Notes: generated by a model from the letters alone, not told the origin. 13,881 nucleotides of DNA from Syntrophomonadaceae bacterium (GCA_003551865.1 PUNU01000218.1:1-13881); one strand, 5' to 3'; positions 1 through 7,945 are shown, numbered from the stretch's first letter. Translations and numbers: made by a program.

Positions 1-526
1 CGGCGGTTACAGCCAGGGTAGGAATACCGTAGCGCGTTCCCGTGTCCACCATCCTGGTCATATTGATGATCGACTGCCGCTCGTATTCGCCTCCGACAAA
101 AACCTGCACCGCCATGGCGCAAGCATTAAGCCGAATAGAATCTTCTATGTCGACGGCAATTTCCTCATTGGAGAGTTCCTTTAAAACGCTGGTGCCGCCG
201 GAAACCCTGAGCACGATAGATTGTGAAATCGAGGGGGAAATGATGGTTCGCAAAATGCCCCGCGTCAGCATTAAAGTGTCCGCATATGGAACCAGCGGCA
301 GAATGTTGATATCGACGCGCTCCAGGCCCCTGGTGGGACCCTGAAAATAGCCGTGATCGATCGCCAGCATAACGGTTCGGCCGCTTTCGGGGTTAAAAAT
401 ACGCGCAAGCCTGTTTTTCATGCCCCAATCCAGTGAATTGGATCCTTTGAGAAAAAACCCTTCCGTTTTCTGGGGAACGTCGGTGTGAAACTCCTTCGCT
501 TCTTTGGACTTTTCATTGTCCGGCAT
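1..526 (-). CDS. lsrF: LsrF-like class I aldolase/thiolase, C-terminus cut off by the window edge
   Basis: The minus strand encodes about 175 residues of a protein very similar to LsrF, the 3-hydroxy-5-phosphonooxypentane-2,4-dione thiolase of autoinducer-2 breakdown (DeoC/FbaB aldolase superfamily, cytosolic TIM barrel). Visible blocks that match the family are [45 protein letters not shown] and VRLNACAM-like (here [19 protein letters not shown]), followed by [12 protein letters not shown] at the edge. The Schiff-base lysine lies beyond the window. The ATG at 524-526 is preceded by AAAGGAG and by a good promoter. No other lsr gene (lsrACDB, lsrK, lsrR) is visible, so an AI-2 role is unproven. 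Related archaeal-type aldolases used in aromatic amino acid synthesis, or another ketose-phosphate aldolase, are alternatives. Family membership is secure; the exact substrate is not. Confidence 0.85.
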   Translation of the reverse strand, partial: MPDNEKSKEAKEFHTDVPQKTEGFFLKGSNSLDWGMKNRLARIFNPESGRTVMLAIDHGYFQGPTRGLERVDINILPLVPYADTLMLTRGILRTIISPSISQSIVLRVSGGTSVLKELSNEEIAVDIEDSIRLNACAMAVQVFVGGEYERQSIINMTRMVDTGTRYGIPTLAVTA

Positions 527-638
527 TGCAATTCTCCTTTCTTGCTTTCACTGTACGAAGCGGTAATGCCAGTTGAGTTTTTTGCAAGCTAAAAAATAAC
601 TCCGGGGAAGAAGATAAATAAAGCTTGTGTCTTTAGCA

Positions 639-668
639 ATTATAGCAATTTTCTGTTACAGTGATCAA
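639..668 (-). promoter_or_regulatory. Promoter of the LsrF-like gene (extended -10)
   Basis: On the minus strand TTGATC (663-668) and TATAAT (639-644) are 18 nt apart, and TGC directly before the -10 makes it an extended -10 element. Transcription would start near 632 and give a leader of about 105 nt. The spacer and -10 share the block AGAAAATTGCTAT with the promoter at 12835-12864. Confidence 0.7.
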
Positions 669-757
669 CCACGCCACGCACAGCATAACCCGTTGAGCAA
701 TAGCACTGTTTAGAAGCGGCGCGCTGCCTGAGTCTTCAGCCGGTTTGGCATTAGCAG

Positions 758-787
758 TTGAACTATAGTAATTCTATATGTTATTAT
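758..787 (+). promoter_or_regulatory. Candidate promoter for rnfD-rnfC
   Basis: TTGAAC (758-763) and TATTAT (782-787) are 18 nt apart in an AT-rich stretch. A small inverted repeat, TATAG-TAATT-CTATA, lies in the spacer and could be an operator half-site pair. A second candidate further down combines TTACAA with TATACT at a 16-nt spacing, just before the ribosome binding site. Which one is used cannot be decided from sequence. Confidence 0.4.
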
Positions 788-875
788 TTATTTAACATTA
801 CAACAAGAAAAGTTCTCATTATACTCAGGAGTTTGCTTTTTTCTCCGTTAAACAGTATCAAGGGAGGAGTAAACC

Positions 876-1901
876 ATGATTGAGCCAAAGGAAAGCAGGC
901 ACAGCTTGAGGCCGGACCTGCCACCCCACATTGCCCTTGGCGAAAGCAAAGACAAAGTCATGCTCAAAACCGGTGCGGTCATGTTAATCCCCCTGGTCCT
1001 GGGGGTGGCCGCCATAGGTTTGGATGCCCTGTGGCAAATACTCATTTCTCTGGGCACAGTGCTGGTTCTACACTTTATTATTCAGCTATTGGAACGTAAA
1101 ACAGGTCGTAGAGTTTCATATCCCACGCCTGCATCACCGCTGGTGCTGGCCTTGATCGTTGGGTTAAGCATGCCGGCAGGATCTCCTTACACCGTGACAA
1201 TTGGCGTGGCCGGGTTGGCCATGGTGGTTTTTAAATACCTGCAGGGCAGAATCTTTTCCCGCAAATATCTCAACCCGGCTGCCGCGGCGAAGGCGGTGCT
1301 TTTAACGGTGCTTTCGCTGCTGCTGTTTCTTGAAGACCCCCTGCGGCTGGGTATGCTCTACCATCCCCACCACCTGGACCTGGATTTGCTTACACCCGGT
1401 GGGTTTGCCGATGCCATTGCTTTTTACGAGACGGATACCATGACTGCCGAGCAGAGTCTGTTCTTGTGGAAAACCCATGGCTGGATCGGCGGCGCCTCTG
1501 GAGTGGGGGTTTTGGTGGCGGGAATCTTTGCCTGCTGGTGGATCAGGCTTAAATGGCGCATCCCTCTCGCTTTCCTGCTTATTATGACCGCATTGTCTGC
1601 GGGGATGGGCCTTTTTACCGGGGGAGACCCGGTATCGCGCATTGCCCTGCATGTCTTCACGGGAAGCACTATTTTCCTGGCGTTTTTCATGGCCACCGAG
1701 CCGCAATCTACGCCGATGCCGGAGAAAAGTCAGTTCCTTTTCGGCATAGTACTGGCTGTTTTAACCTTTATACTACAACTTTCCGGAGTGCTGGGCGGAT
1801 CGATTATCGCCCTGGTTGTCTTAAATTTATTTACTCCTTTGTTTGACAGAATCGGCCACAAAAAAGCTATAGGCCGTGAAGGAGGTATACAAAATGCGTA
1901 G
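876..1901 (+). CDS. rnfD: RnfD/NqrB-family membrane subunit lacking the FMN-threonine motif
   Basis: This 341-aa polytopic membrane protein of the NQR2/RnfD/RnfE family (PF03116) would be the membrane partner that accepts electrons from RnfC in Na+- or H+-translocating Rnf complexes. Family marks are the SPLVLALIVGLSMPAGSP block (about 87-104), KYLNPAAAAKAVLL (130-143), the WRIPLAFLL segment (227-235), and FTGSTIFLAFFMATEP (261-276). About eight to ten hydrophobic segments are seen, and the length fits the family. In canonical RnfD/NqrB a D-x-x-[ST]-x-A-T motif carries FMN on the threonine. The aligned region here reads DTMTAEQSL (187-195), with Gln193 at that position, so covalent FMN is probably absent. 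GGGAGGAG lies 7 nt upstream of the ATG. The stop overlaps the rnfC start. No rnfA, B, E or G is adjacent. Confidence 0.85.
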   Translation: MIEPKESRHSLRPDLPPHIALGESKDKVMLKTGAVMLIPLVLGVAAIGLDALWQILISLGTVLVLHFIIQLLERKTGRRVSYPTPASPLVLALIVGLSMPAGSPYTVTIGVAGLAMVVFKYLQGRIFSRKYLNPAAAAKAVLLTVLSLLLFLEDPLRLGMLYHPHHLDLDLLTPGGFADAIAFYETDTMTAEQSLFLWKTHGWIGGASGVGVLVAGIFACWWIRLKWRIPLAFLLIMTALSAGMGLFTGGDPVSRIALHVFTGSTIFLAFFMATEPQSTPMPEKSQFLFGIVLAVLTFILQLSGVLGGSIIALVVLNLFTPLFDRIGHKKAIGREGGIQNA

Positions 1902-3180
1902 ATATTACGAAGAAAAAAACGGCTTCCGTGTGGATGCCAAAATGAAACTGGGCCTGGAACAAAGCCCCTTTGAAGAGATTCCTCCGCCCCCGACAGCGAC
2001 GGTTTTCTTAAACCAGCATGTCGGGCCACCCGGGCAGCCGCTGGTTAAAGAAGGTGACCGGGTGAAAACAGGCCAAAAAATATCAGAAGGCGATGAGCCG
2101 CTCACGGTTCCGGTTCACAGCCCAATAACCGGCAGGGTGGCCGGGTTTGAAGAACTTCCGCATCCCATTTCCGGCAATCCGGAACAGGCAGTGATCATCG
2201 AAGCGGAAAGCGAAGAAGAATGGACGTCTATGGCGGAGCATCCAAATCCCGGGACGTTGAGCCCCTCACAGATCACCGAGCGAGTCCGTGAAGCGGGCAT
2301 AGTGGGCCTGGGTGGCGCCGCTTTTCCCGCCCATGTAAAGTTGTCCAGGGGCTCCGACGTTGACCATCTGATCATCAACGCCAAAGAAAGCGATCCCAAC
2401 CTTGCCTGTGACGTGCGGCTGGTGCTTGAGCAGCCCGAGGAACTGATCCGGGGTATAGAGATCATGGCGCGCGCCCTGGGGACCCTGGAAACTACCTTTG
2501 CCACCAGAACATCGGAAGGCGAGCTGCCCCGGTTCGAACAGCTCTTAAATGAACGGAAAATAAATATCGCCCATATCAGGCCTTCCTATTCCGTAGGCAG
2601 TGAACGTCTTTTGGTCCGTGAGCTTTTGGGCAGGGAAGTGCCCACCGACAAGTTTCCCCCGGATGTCGGCGTAGTTGTGCATAATGTGGCCACCTGCCTC
2701 GCAGTTGCCGAAGCCGTTACCCAAGGCAAACCGCTCATTGGCCGCGGCATTACTTTTTATTCCAGGGAAACCGGGGGACGGAACCTGTGGGTAAGAATGG
2801 GCACACCGGTGGAACATATTTTAAGCTACATGGGAGTTTCTCCGGAGGATTTCGACCGCGTAATCCTGGGATCGATAATGATGGGTAAAGGAGCCCGCGA
2901 CACGGCAGTGCCGTTATTAAAATGTTTTGCCGGTGTGGTCGCCCTTACGCCCGATGATCCCTACCCCTTTGCCAACCCATACCCGTGCATTCGCTGCGGC
3001 TACTGCGATGCGGTATGCCCGGTGGATATCTATCCGTCGCTTCTCCTGGAAGCCCTGGAAAAAGGCAAAACCGGGGAGCTTGACAGGCTGAACATAGACT
3101 CTTGCATTGACTGCGGACTCTGTTCATATGTCTGCCCGGTTTCAATCCCGGTCAATCCCAAGCAGAGGGCCGAAGCTTAA
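1894..3180 (+). CDS. rnfC: RnfC-like NADH/ferredoxin-type iron-sulfur flavoprotein subunit
   Basis: This 428-aa peripheral subunit would transfer electrons between NADH (or another soluble donor) and the membrane partner. In order it shows an N-terminal barrel-sandwich domain (TVFLNQHVGPPGQPL, residues 36-50; HSPITGRV, 75-82), a NuoF-like nucleotide/FMN region (VGLGGAAFPAHVKL, 137-150; LIINAKESDPNLACD, 159-173), a SLBB-like part (about 284-315), and two [4Fe-4S] motifs with Cys365/368/371/375 and Cys404/407/410/414. The usual ECEP of the nucleotide site is ESDP. A GTG at 1876 is possible, but the ATG at 1894 has AAGGAGG 8 nt upstream and gives the usual N-terminus. The 8-nt overlap with rnfD implies translational coupling. 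PduS-type cobalamin reductases share this architecture, but the RnfD partner favours RnfC. Confidence 0.88.
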   Translation: MRRYYEEKNGFRVDAKMKLGLEQSPFEEIPPPPTATVFLNQHVGPPGQPLVKEGDRVKTGQKISEGDEPLTVPVHSPITGRVAGFEELPHPISGNPEQAVIIEAESEEEWTSMAEHPNPGTLSPSQITERVREAGIVGLGGAAFPAHVKLSRGSDVDHLIINAKESDPNLACDVRLVLEQPEELIRGIEIMARALGTLETTFATRTSEGELPRFEQLLNERKINIAHIRPSYSVGSERLLVRELLGREVPTDKFPPDVGVVVHNVATCLAVAEAVTQGKPLIGRGITFYSRETGGRNLWVRMGTPVEHILSYMGVSPEDFDRVILGSIMMGKGARDTAVPLLKCFAGVVALTPDDPYPFANPYPCIRCGYCDAVCPVDIYPSLLLEALEKGKTGELDRLNIDSCIDCGLCSYVCPVSIPVNPKQRAEA

Positions 3181-3205
3181 AGAGGAATTTACAGCTCCGA
3201 TCAAG

Positions 3206-3247
3206 AAATATGTAGCAGGGGGACGGGGTACCTGCTACATATTTTTT
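3206..3247 (+). terminator. Palindromic repeat A1, likely terminator after rnfC
   Basis: A perfect 14-bp stem (AAATATGTAGCAGG, 3206-3219, with its complement at 3231-3244) encloses an 11-nt loop and runs into a short T tract (TTTTTT at 3242-3247). It starts 25 nt after the rnfC stop, so it can work as an intrinsic terminator. The same sequence recurs inverted at 3314-3348 and nearly intact at 10548-10574, so it is also a member of a repeat family. Confidence 0.65.
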
Positions 3248-3348
3248 AGCCGCATCCCTTACTCTACGGTGTTATAACGATATTATATTTGGCCTGATTA
3301 AAAGATAACAAGAAAATATGTAGCAGGTACCCCGTCCCCCTGCTACAT
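3210..3348. repeat. REPIN-like doublet: two inverted copies of repeat A
   Basis: 3210-3244 and 3314-3348 are exact 35-bp inverted copies of one another, separated by 69 nt without an ORF. Each copy is itself a palindrome (stem GTAGCAGG/CCTGCTAC, asymmetric loop with GGGGACGGGG or its complement). Inverted pairs of short palindromes are the layout of REPIN elements, which in other bacteria are mobilised by RAYT (Y1) transposases. No such transposase is in the window. The right copy ends 2 nt before the ribosome binding site of the next gene. Confidence 0.75.
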
Positions 3349-3363
3349 TGAGGAGGTCCTGGT

Positions 3364-4788
3364 GTGCCGCACTACAATAAAGTAACCCCGGAAACAGTTG
3401 AAGAGCTGAAGCAAATTGTCGGAGAAAAACATGTACTGGTTGATGACGAGGAAAAGCTGAAAGATTATTCGCATGACGAAGTGGCGGAAGAAGAATATCA
3501 CGGTATGCCCGAGGTAGTGGTTAAGCCGGACGGTGCAGAAGAGATATCCGCGATTATGAAGCTGGCCAACCGGGAATTAATTCCGGTAACGCCCCAGGGC
3601 GCTAAAAGCGGCCTGTCCGGCGGCGGGGTCCCGGTTATGGGCGGCATTCTTCTTTCCGTGGAGCGGATGAACCGCATCCTGGAAATTGACAGGGCCAACA
3701 TGATGGCGGTGGCCGAGCCGGGTATCATTACCAACGACTTCAGCGCCGAAGTAGAAAAAGAAGGTCTTTTCTTTGCCGGCTACCCGATGAGCCTTTTAAC
3801 CTGTTTCCTGGGCGGCAATGTCGCGGAAAACGCCGGCGGAGGCAAAGCGATCAAGTACGGCGTTACCGGGCAATATATTTTGGGCCTGGAAGTAGTAATG
3901 CCTTCTGGTGAAATCGCATTTTTTGGCGGCAAGCGGGTTAAAGATGTAACCGGGTACAACATGGTCGGTTTGATGGTCGGCTCTGAAGGAACTTTAGGTA
4001 TATTTACAAAAATAATCGTCAAGCTGATACCGTTGCCCAGGGCCAAAATAGACATGATGGTGCTCTTTGAAGACCTGCAAACGGCAATTGACGTAGTACC
4101 CAAAATTATGACGGAAGTGGGGGTTACCCCTACCGGGATCGAATTCATGGACCGCCTTACCCTGGAAACCAGCTGTAAACATTTAGGTGAAAGTTTGGAG
4201 CAGTACAAGAACGCCGGGGCTTTCTTAATCATCGAGGTGGACGGCAATGACGAAGAACAGATCCTCAACGAATGCCTGGATATCGGGGACCTCTGCACGG
4301 GCAACGGTGCCCTGGATGCTTTTGTAGCCCAAACCCCCACCGACCAGGAAAGGATCTGGAAACTCCGCCGGAACGCCGCCGAGGCTTTTAAGGCGATCAG
4401 CCCCCGGCAGTCCTTGGAAGATATAGTGGTGCCTGTAAGCACTATCCCGCAGGTCCTGCCAATCCTGGAGGAGCTTTCAAACAAATACGATCTCTTTATA
4501 CCCTGCTACGGGCATGCCGGAGACGGCAACCTGCATGCCACCGTGGTCAAAAACCCCGACCACACCGAAGAGCAGTGGCAGAAAATCCTGCCCGCTTTGC
4601 TCTCCGATCTTTACCGGGAAATCAACAGGCTGGGTGGAACAATCAGCGGGGAACACGGCGTTGGCAGTAAACGCAAGCAGTTCCTGCCGCTGGTACTCGG
4701 GGAAACCGAAATTGAAGCGATGAAAAGCATTAAAAGGGCTCTCGACCCCAACAATATTTTAAACCCCGGCAAGATTTTCGATCTTTAG
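3364..4788 (+). CDS. lctD: FAD-linked 2-hydroxyacid (D-lactate/glycolate) dehydrogenase, GlcD/LctD type
   Basis: This 474-aa flavoprotein of the PCMH-type FAD oxidase family oxidises 2-hydroxyacids such as lactate or glycolate to the 2-oxoacid in the cytosol or at the membrane face. The FAD domain shows PQGAKSGLSGGGVP (77-90), NVAENAGGGKAIKYGVTGQY (152-171) and VGSEGTLGIFTK (205-216). The C-terminal domain shows CYGHAGDGNLH (381-391) and GGTISGEHGVGSKRKQF (424-440), with the family's metal and substrate histidines (His384, His391, His431), then LDPNNILNPGKIF. Length is typical. The GTG start has AGGAGG 7 nt upstream. The order dehydrogenase-racemase-permease matches lctD-lctF-lctE of Acetobacterium, where LctD works with EtfAB; no etf, glcE or glcF gene is visible here. 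Substrate is inferred from neighbours. The symbol follows that comparison; glcD would be an alternative name. Confidence 0.88.
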   Translation: MPHYNKVTPETVEELKQIVGEKHVLVDDEEKLKDYSHDEVAEEEYHGMPEVVVKPDGAEEISAIMKLANRELIPVTPQGAKSGLSGGGVPVMGGILLSVERMNRILEIDRANMMAVAEPGIITNDFSAEVEKEGLFFAGYPMSLLTCFLGGNVAENAGGGKAIKYGVTGQYILGLEVVMPSGEIAFFGGKRVKDVTGYNMVGLMVGSEGTLGIFTKIIVKLIPLPRAKIDMMVLFEDLQTAIDVVPKIMTEVGVTPTGIEFMDRLTLETSCKHLGESLEQYKNAGAFLIIEVDGNDEEQILNECLDIGDLCTGNGALDAFVAQTPTDQERIWKLRRNAAEAFKAISPRQSLEDIVVPVSTIPQVLPILEELSNKYDLFIPCYGHAGDGNLHATVVKNPDHTEEQWQKILPALLSDLYREINRLGGTISGEHGVGSKRKQFLPLVLGETEIEAMKSIKRALDPNNILNPGKIFDL

Positions 4789-4789
4789 C

Positions 4790-4832
4790 CCGGCCGGTCC
4801 AACAATTTAGCCGGTTTGCCGGCACCGGCCGG
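4790..4832. repeat. GC-rich hairpin between dehydrogenase and racemase genes
   Basis: CCGGCCGGT (4790-4798) pairs with ACCGGCCGG (4824-4832), and the loop contains a second small hairpin, GCCGG-TTTG-CCGGC. No T tract follows. It begins 2 nt after the stop codon. It may attenuate or stabilise the transcript, and does not look like a full terminator. Confidence 0.45.
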
Positions 4833-4854
4833 CCACTTTGACGGAGGCCTTAAT

Positions 4855-6147
4855 ATGGTAGAATTTAAGCTTCCCTACGGAGACGGGGAATGTTGTTTCG
4901 TCCTGCCGGAGCAAAAAGTTAAAGGTTTACTGGAGGGCAAACCCATGGCCTGCCCCGCCTCGGAAGAAGAAGAGGTGCGCCGGGCGCTCAATAATCCGGT
5001 GGATGCGGCTCCGCTTTCCCGGCTGGTTAAAAAAGGCGAAAAGGTCTGCATCGTCATCGGTGATATGACTCGCCTCTGGGTCAGGCACCATGTTCTGCTC
5101 CCGCCAATTCTCGATGAATTAAACCGGGGAGGGGTGGAAGACAGCGATATTTTAATTATTTCCGCCACCGGTGATCACAGGGAGCATACACCGGCCGAGC
5201 ACCGCAAGCTGGTCGGAGAAGATGTTTACCGCAGGATAAAAGTAGCAGACCACCGGGCCAGGGCGGAGGAAGAGCTGGTAAGTTTGGGAACAACCGGCTA
5301 CGGAAACGAAGTAAAGATTAACCGCCGCGTGGTTGAAGCGGACCGGCTCGTGCTCACCGGCGGGATTGTTTACCACTTCCTGGCCGGCTGGGGAGGAGGC
5401 AAAAAGGCCATTATACCGGGTGTGGCCGGTTATGATACGATTATGCGCAACCACACTCTCGCTCTGCACCCGGAACCGGGCGGAGGAATTAACCCTGCTG
5501 TGCGGGCCGGCGAACTGGAAGGCAACCCCTGCAGCGATGATATGGACCAGGGGACAGACCTGGCCGCCCCCGATTTCCTGGTTAATACGGTAATCAACGA
5601 AGCTGCACACAAAATAGCGATGGTTACAGCCGGCAACTATATTTCCGCATTTAAAGAGGGCTGCCGTTTCGTAGATCGGCATATGAAGCTAAAAATCCCG
5701 GAAGCCGCCCCGCTGGTTATTGCTTCCTGCGGTGGTTATCCTAAGGATATCAACTTCTACCAGACTTATAAAACCATCTACAACGCCCATTTTTCCCTGC
5801 AAAAAGGCGGGATCATGATCCTGCTCAGTGAATGCCGTGAAGGTATCGGCAGTGACGATTTTGCGGCCATGTTCACTGAATACGACAGCAACTCCGCACG
5901 GGAAGCTTCCCTCCGTGAGCGTTTTACCATCGGGGGTTACATGGGCTATCACACTGCAGTTATTGCCGAAGAAAACACTGTTGTGGTTTTAACAGACCTT
6001 GACGCAGGGTTGGTCAGCTCCATGGGCATGACCAGGGCAGGATCCCTTGAGGAGGCCTTAAGCACTGCGACCGCACAGCTTGGAGGCGAGATTCCGCCGG
6101 CATACGTAATGCCCCACGGCGGATCAGTCCTGCCTGTGCCCGGCTAA
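4855..6147 (+). CDS. larA: LarA-type nickel-pincer lactate (2-hydroxyacid) racemase
   Basis: This 430-aa LarA family enzyme (DUF2088 plus C-terminal domain) interconverts D- and L-2-hydroxyacids by hydride transfer to a nickel-pincer nucleotide. Key residues of Lactobacillus plantarum LarA are present: Asp70 and Arg73 in GDMTR, His108 in ATGDHR, His174 in YHFLAGWGGGKK, Lys184 (pincer attachment), His200 in RNH, and Gln303/Lys306 in YQTYK. With the chosen ATG the numbers of His108, His174, Lys184 and His200 match the characterised enzyme exactly. That ATG also has GGAGG 7 nt upstream, while a TTG at 4816 would add 13 unsupported residues. The cofactor genes larB, larC and larE are not in the window and would be needed elsewhere. 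Lactate is the likely substrate because of the permease and dehydrogenase, but other LarA homologues act on malate or longer hydroxyacids. Confidence 0.9.
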   Translation: MVEFKLPYGDGECCFVLPEQKVKGLLEGKPMACPASEEEEVRRALNNPVDAAPLSRLVKKGEKVCIVIGDMTRLWVRHHVLLPPILDELNRGGVEDSDILIISATGDHREHTPAEHRKLVGEDVYRRIKVADHRARAEEELVSLGTTGYGNEVKINRRVVEADRLVLTGGIVYHFLAGWGGGKKAIIPGVAGYDTIMRNHTLALHPEPGGGINPAVRAGELEGNPCSDDMDQGTDLAAPDFLVNTVINEAAHKIAMVTAGNYISAFKEGCRFVDRHMKLKIPEAAPLVIASCGGYPKDINFYQTYKTIYNAHFSLQKGGIMILLSECREGIGSDDFAAMFTEYDSNSAREASLRERFTIGGYMGYHTAVIAEENTVVVLTDLDAGLVSSMGMTRAGSLEEALSTATAQLGGEIPPAYVMPHGGSVLPVPG

Positions 6148-6214
6148 CGCTTATCGGGCTTTAAATTCAGGCACAACCAGGCAATAAGAACATATAACCG
6201 GAGGGAAATAACCG

Positions 6215-7888
6215 ATGTCTGTCGGCCTTCTTGCTTTGATCGCCGCCCTGCCCATTTTGCTGGTCATTGTTCTGATGGCCGGGTTCATGTGGCCGGCAAA
6301 AAAGGCTATGCCTCTTGCCTGGGGATTGGCCGCACTGCTGGGTCTGGCCGTATGGCGGGTGGACCCGGTTAGGGTTATCGCCGCCACTTTTGAAGGGATG
6401 CTCTCGGCCCTCGACATTCTGTTCATCGTCTTCGGGGCAATCCTGCTTCTCAACACAATGAGAAACAGCGGTGCGCTTGAAGTGATCAACCGGGGCTTTG
6501 ATGGAATCACCCCGGATCGGCGCATCCAGGTGCTGATTATCGGCTGGATGTTTGTCTCCTTTATCGAGGGCGCAGCCGGGTTCGGCACCCCGGCAGCCAT
6601 AGCCGCCCCCCTGCTGATGGGGCTGGGCTTTCCTCCCCTGGCCGCGGTAATGTGCGCTCTGATCTTCAATTCCACTTCGGTAACCTTCGGAGCGGTAGGT
6701 ACACCTGTTATCGTCGGTATAGAAACAGCGGTTTCCGGTATGCTTCCCGAAACCGTGGCCATGAGAAATTTCCTGGTCGACGTCGGGGTCTGGTCTGCTG
6801 TCTTTCACGGCATCCTGGGCACGTTCCTGCCCATTATGGTGGTAGGCCTGCTGACCCGCTTCTATGGAAAAAACAAGTCCTTTGCCGAAGGACTGCAGGC
6901 GGCGCCTTTTGCCGTCTTTGCCGGCCTGTGTTTTACCATCCCCTATTTCTTGATGGCTTATTTTGTCGGCCCCGAACTGCCCTCGGTAGTCGGAGGCCTG
7001 ATCGGCCTGTTCCTCGTCATCTCCGCCGCCCGGGCCGGTTTTCTGGTGCCCGGTGAAACCTGGGATTTCCCGCAGCGGGAAGAATGGGAAGCAGACTGGG
7101 GAGAACCGCTAAAGGCAGAGGACAGAGACGGCACCTACAGGCCTGCCATGTCCACAAGCAGGGCCTGGATGCCCTACGTGCTTGTGGCAATAATCCTGGT
7201 TATTACCAGGCTGGGCTTATTTGGCTTAGATGATCTGCTGAGGGCTTTTACAGTTGAATGGAGGTATATACTCGGCCAGGAAGGCATTGCCTGGATCATC
7301 AGACCTCTCTGGCTCCCCGGCATCGTACCTTTTCTCCTGATTGCCCTGGTCACCGTTTACCTGCATAAAATTTCTTTCAGCCGGGTCCTGGAGGCCTGGC
7401 GGCAAACGATCAGGCAGCTTACCCCCGCCGCCATCGCCCTGTTTTTTGCCCTGGCCATGGTCAGGGTACTCGTCCAGACTGACCTCAACGCAGCCGAGTA
7501 TCCCAGCATGTTGATGGTCATGTCCCGGGCTGCCGCCGCAGGGGTTGGGGGGACATGGCCGCTGGTTTCGCCCTTTGTCGGCACCCTGGGAGCATTCGTT
7601 TCCGGATCGAATACCACGGCCAATATCTTGTTTGGCGGCTTTCAATTCAGCGTGGCCGCAGACCTGGGTATATCACAAACGATTGTTACCGCCTTGCAGG
7701 CGGTCGGCGGAGCCACCGGCAACATGATTGCCGTGCACAATGTAGTTGCCGCCTGCGCGGTTTGCGGCATTATCGGCCGAGAGGGCTTTGTAATCAGGCG
7801 CAACATCCTGCCTTCACTGCTCTATACTTTTCTGGTCGGTGTGCTGGGCATGATTATTATTTATGGTTTCCAGGCGGGGGCATTTTAA
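6215..7888 (+). CDS. lctP: LctP-family lactate permease
   Basis: This 557-aa polytopic inner-membrane transporter of the LctP family moves lactate, and often glycolate, by ion symport. Typical blocks are seen: [20 protein letters not shown] (112-131), [15 protein letters not shown] (151-165) and, near the C-terminus, [20 protein letters not shown], followed by a segment with [19 protein letters not shown]. At least a dozen hydrophobic segments and the usual family length indicate an intact gene. A hydrophilic loop around residues 285-315 (rich in E, D, W) sits between the two halves. The ATG is preceded by GGAGG at 10 nt. It follows larA by 67 nt on the same strand, so it is probably cotranscribed and supplies substrate to the racemase and dehydrogenase. 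Confidence 0.92.
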   Translation: MSVGLLALIAALPILLVIVLMAGFMWPAKKAMPLAWGLAALLGLAVWRVDPVRVIAATFEGMLSALDILFIVFGAILLLNTMRNSGALEVINRGFDGITPDRRIQVLIIGWMFVSFIEGAAGFGTPAAIAAPLLMGLGFPPLAAVMCALIFNSTSVTFGAVGTPVIVGIETAVSGMLPETVAMRNFLVDVGVWSAVFHGILGTFLPIMVVGLLTRFYGKNKSFAEGLQAAPFAVFAGLCFTIPYFLMAYFVGPELPSVVGGLIGLFLVISAARAGFLVPGETWDFPQREEWEADWGEPLKAEDRDGTYRPAMSTSRAWMPYVLVAIILVITRLGLFGLDDLLRAFTVEWRYILGQEGIAWIIRPLWLPGIVPFLLIALVTVYLHKISFSRVLEAWRQTIRQLTPAAIALFFALAMVRVLVQTDLNAAEYPSMLMVMSRAAAAGVGGTWPLVSPFVGTLGAFVSGSNTTANILFGGFQFSVAADLGISQTIVTALQAVGGATGNMIAVHNVVAACAVCGIIGREGFVIRRNILPSLLYTFLVGVLGMIIIYGFQAGAF

Positions 7889-7945
7889 ACCGTTTTTGCT
7901 AATCGAGGAAGACAAAAACTATTAAAACCATAGGAGGCCTTAACA

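Larger units (their letters stand above)
527..875. other. Divergent intergenic region between the LsrF-like gene and rnfD
   Basis: This gap of about 350 nt separates two divergent genes. Its left part holds the minus-strand promoter of the aldolase gene. Its right part, from about 755, is AT-rich and carries plus-strand promoter candidates for the rnfD-rnfC pair. No ORF with a ribosome binding site and no riboswitch or tRNA fold was recognised. The middle (about 670-750) holds nothing identifiable. Confidence 0.6.

Noticed and set aside
42..344. A 100-codon plus-strand ORF at the left edge
   Set aside because: It is the antisense shadow of the LsrF-like gene, whose minus-strand frame matches the family throughout and has a ribosome binding site and promoter.
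3780..4484. A long minus-strand ORF inside the dehydrogenase gene
   Set aside because: It is opposite a complete, motif-rich GlcD/LctD coding frame, has no recognisable domain, and looks like a codon-bias shadow.
4816..4854. TTG start at 4816 for the racemase
   Set aside because: It has no ribosome binding site and lies in the intergenic hairpin; the ATG at 4855 has GGAGG and reproduces the residue numbering of characterised LarA.
6050..6064. GGAGGCCTTAA inside larA, identical to the ribosome binding sites of larA and the crotonase gene
   Set aside because: No start codon follows at a useful distance and it is in frame with conserved larA coding (EEALS); treated as coincidence.
6151..6808. 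Two overlapping minus-strand ORFs of about 200 codons at the start of lctP
   Set aside because: Both are antisense to the lctP frame, which shows membrane segments and LctP motifs; the ORF proteins are low-complexity and repeat-like.
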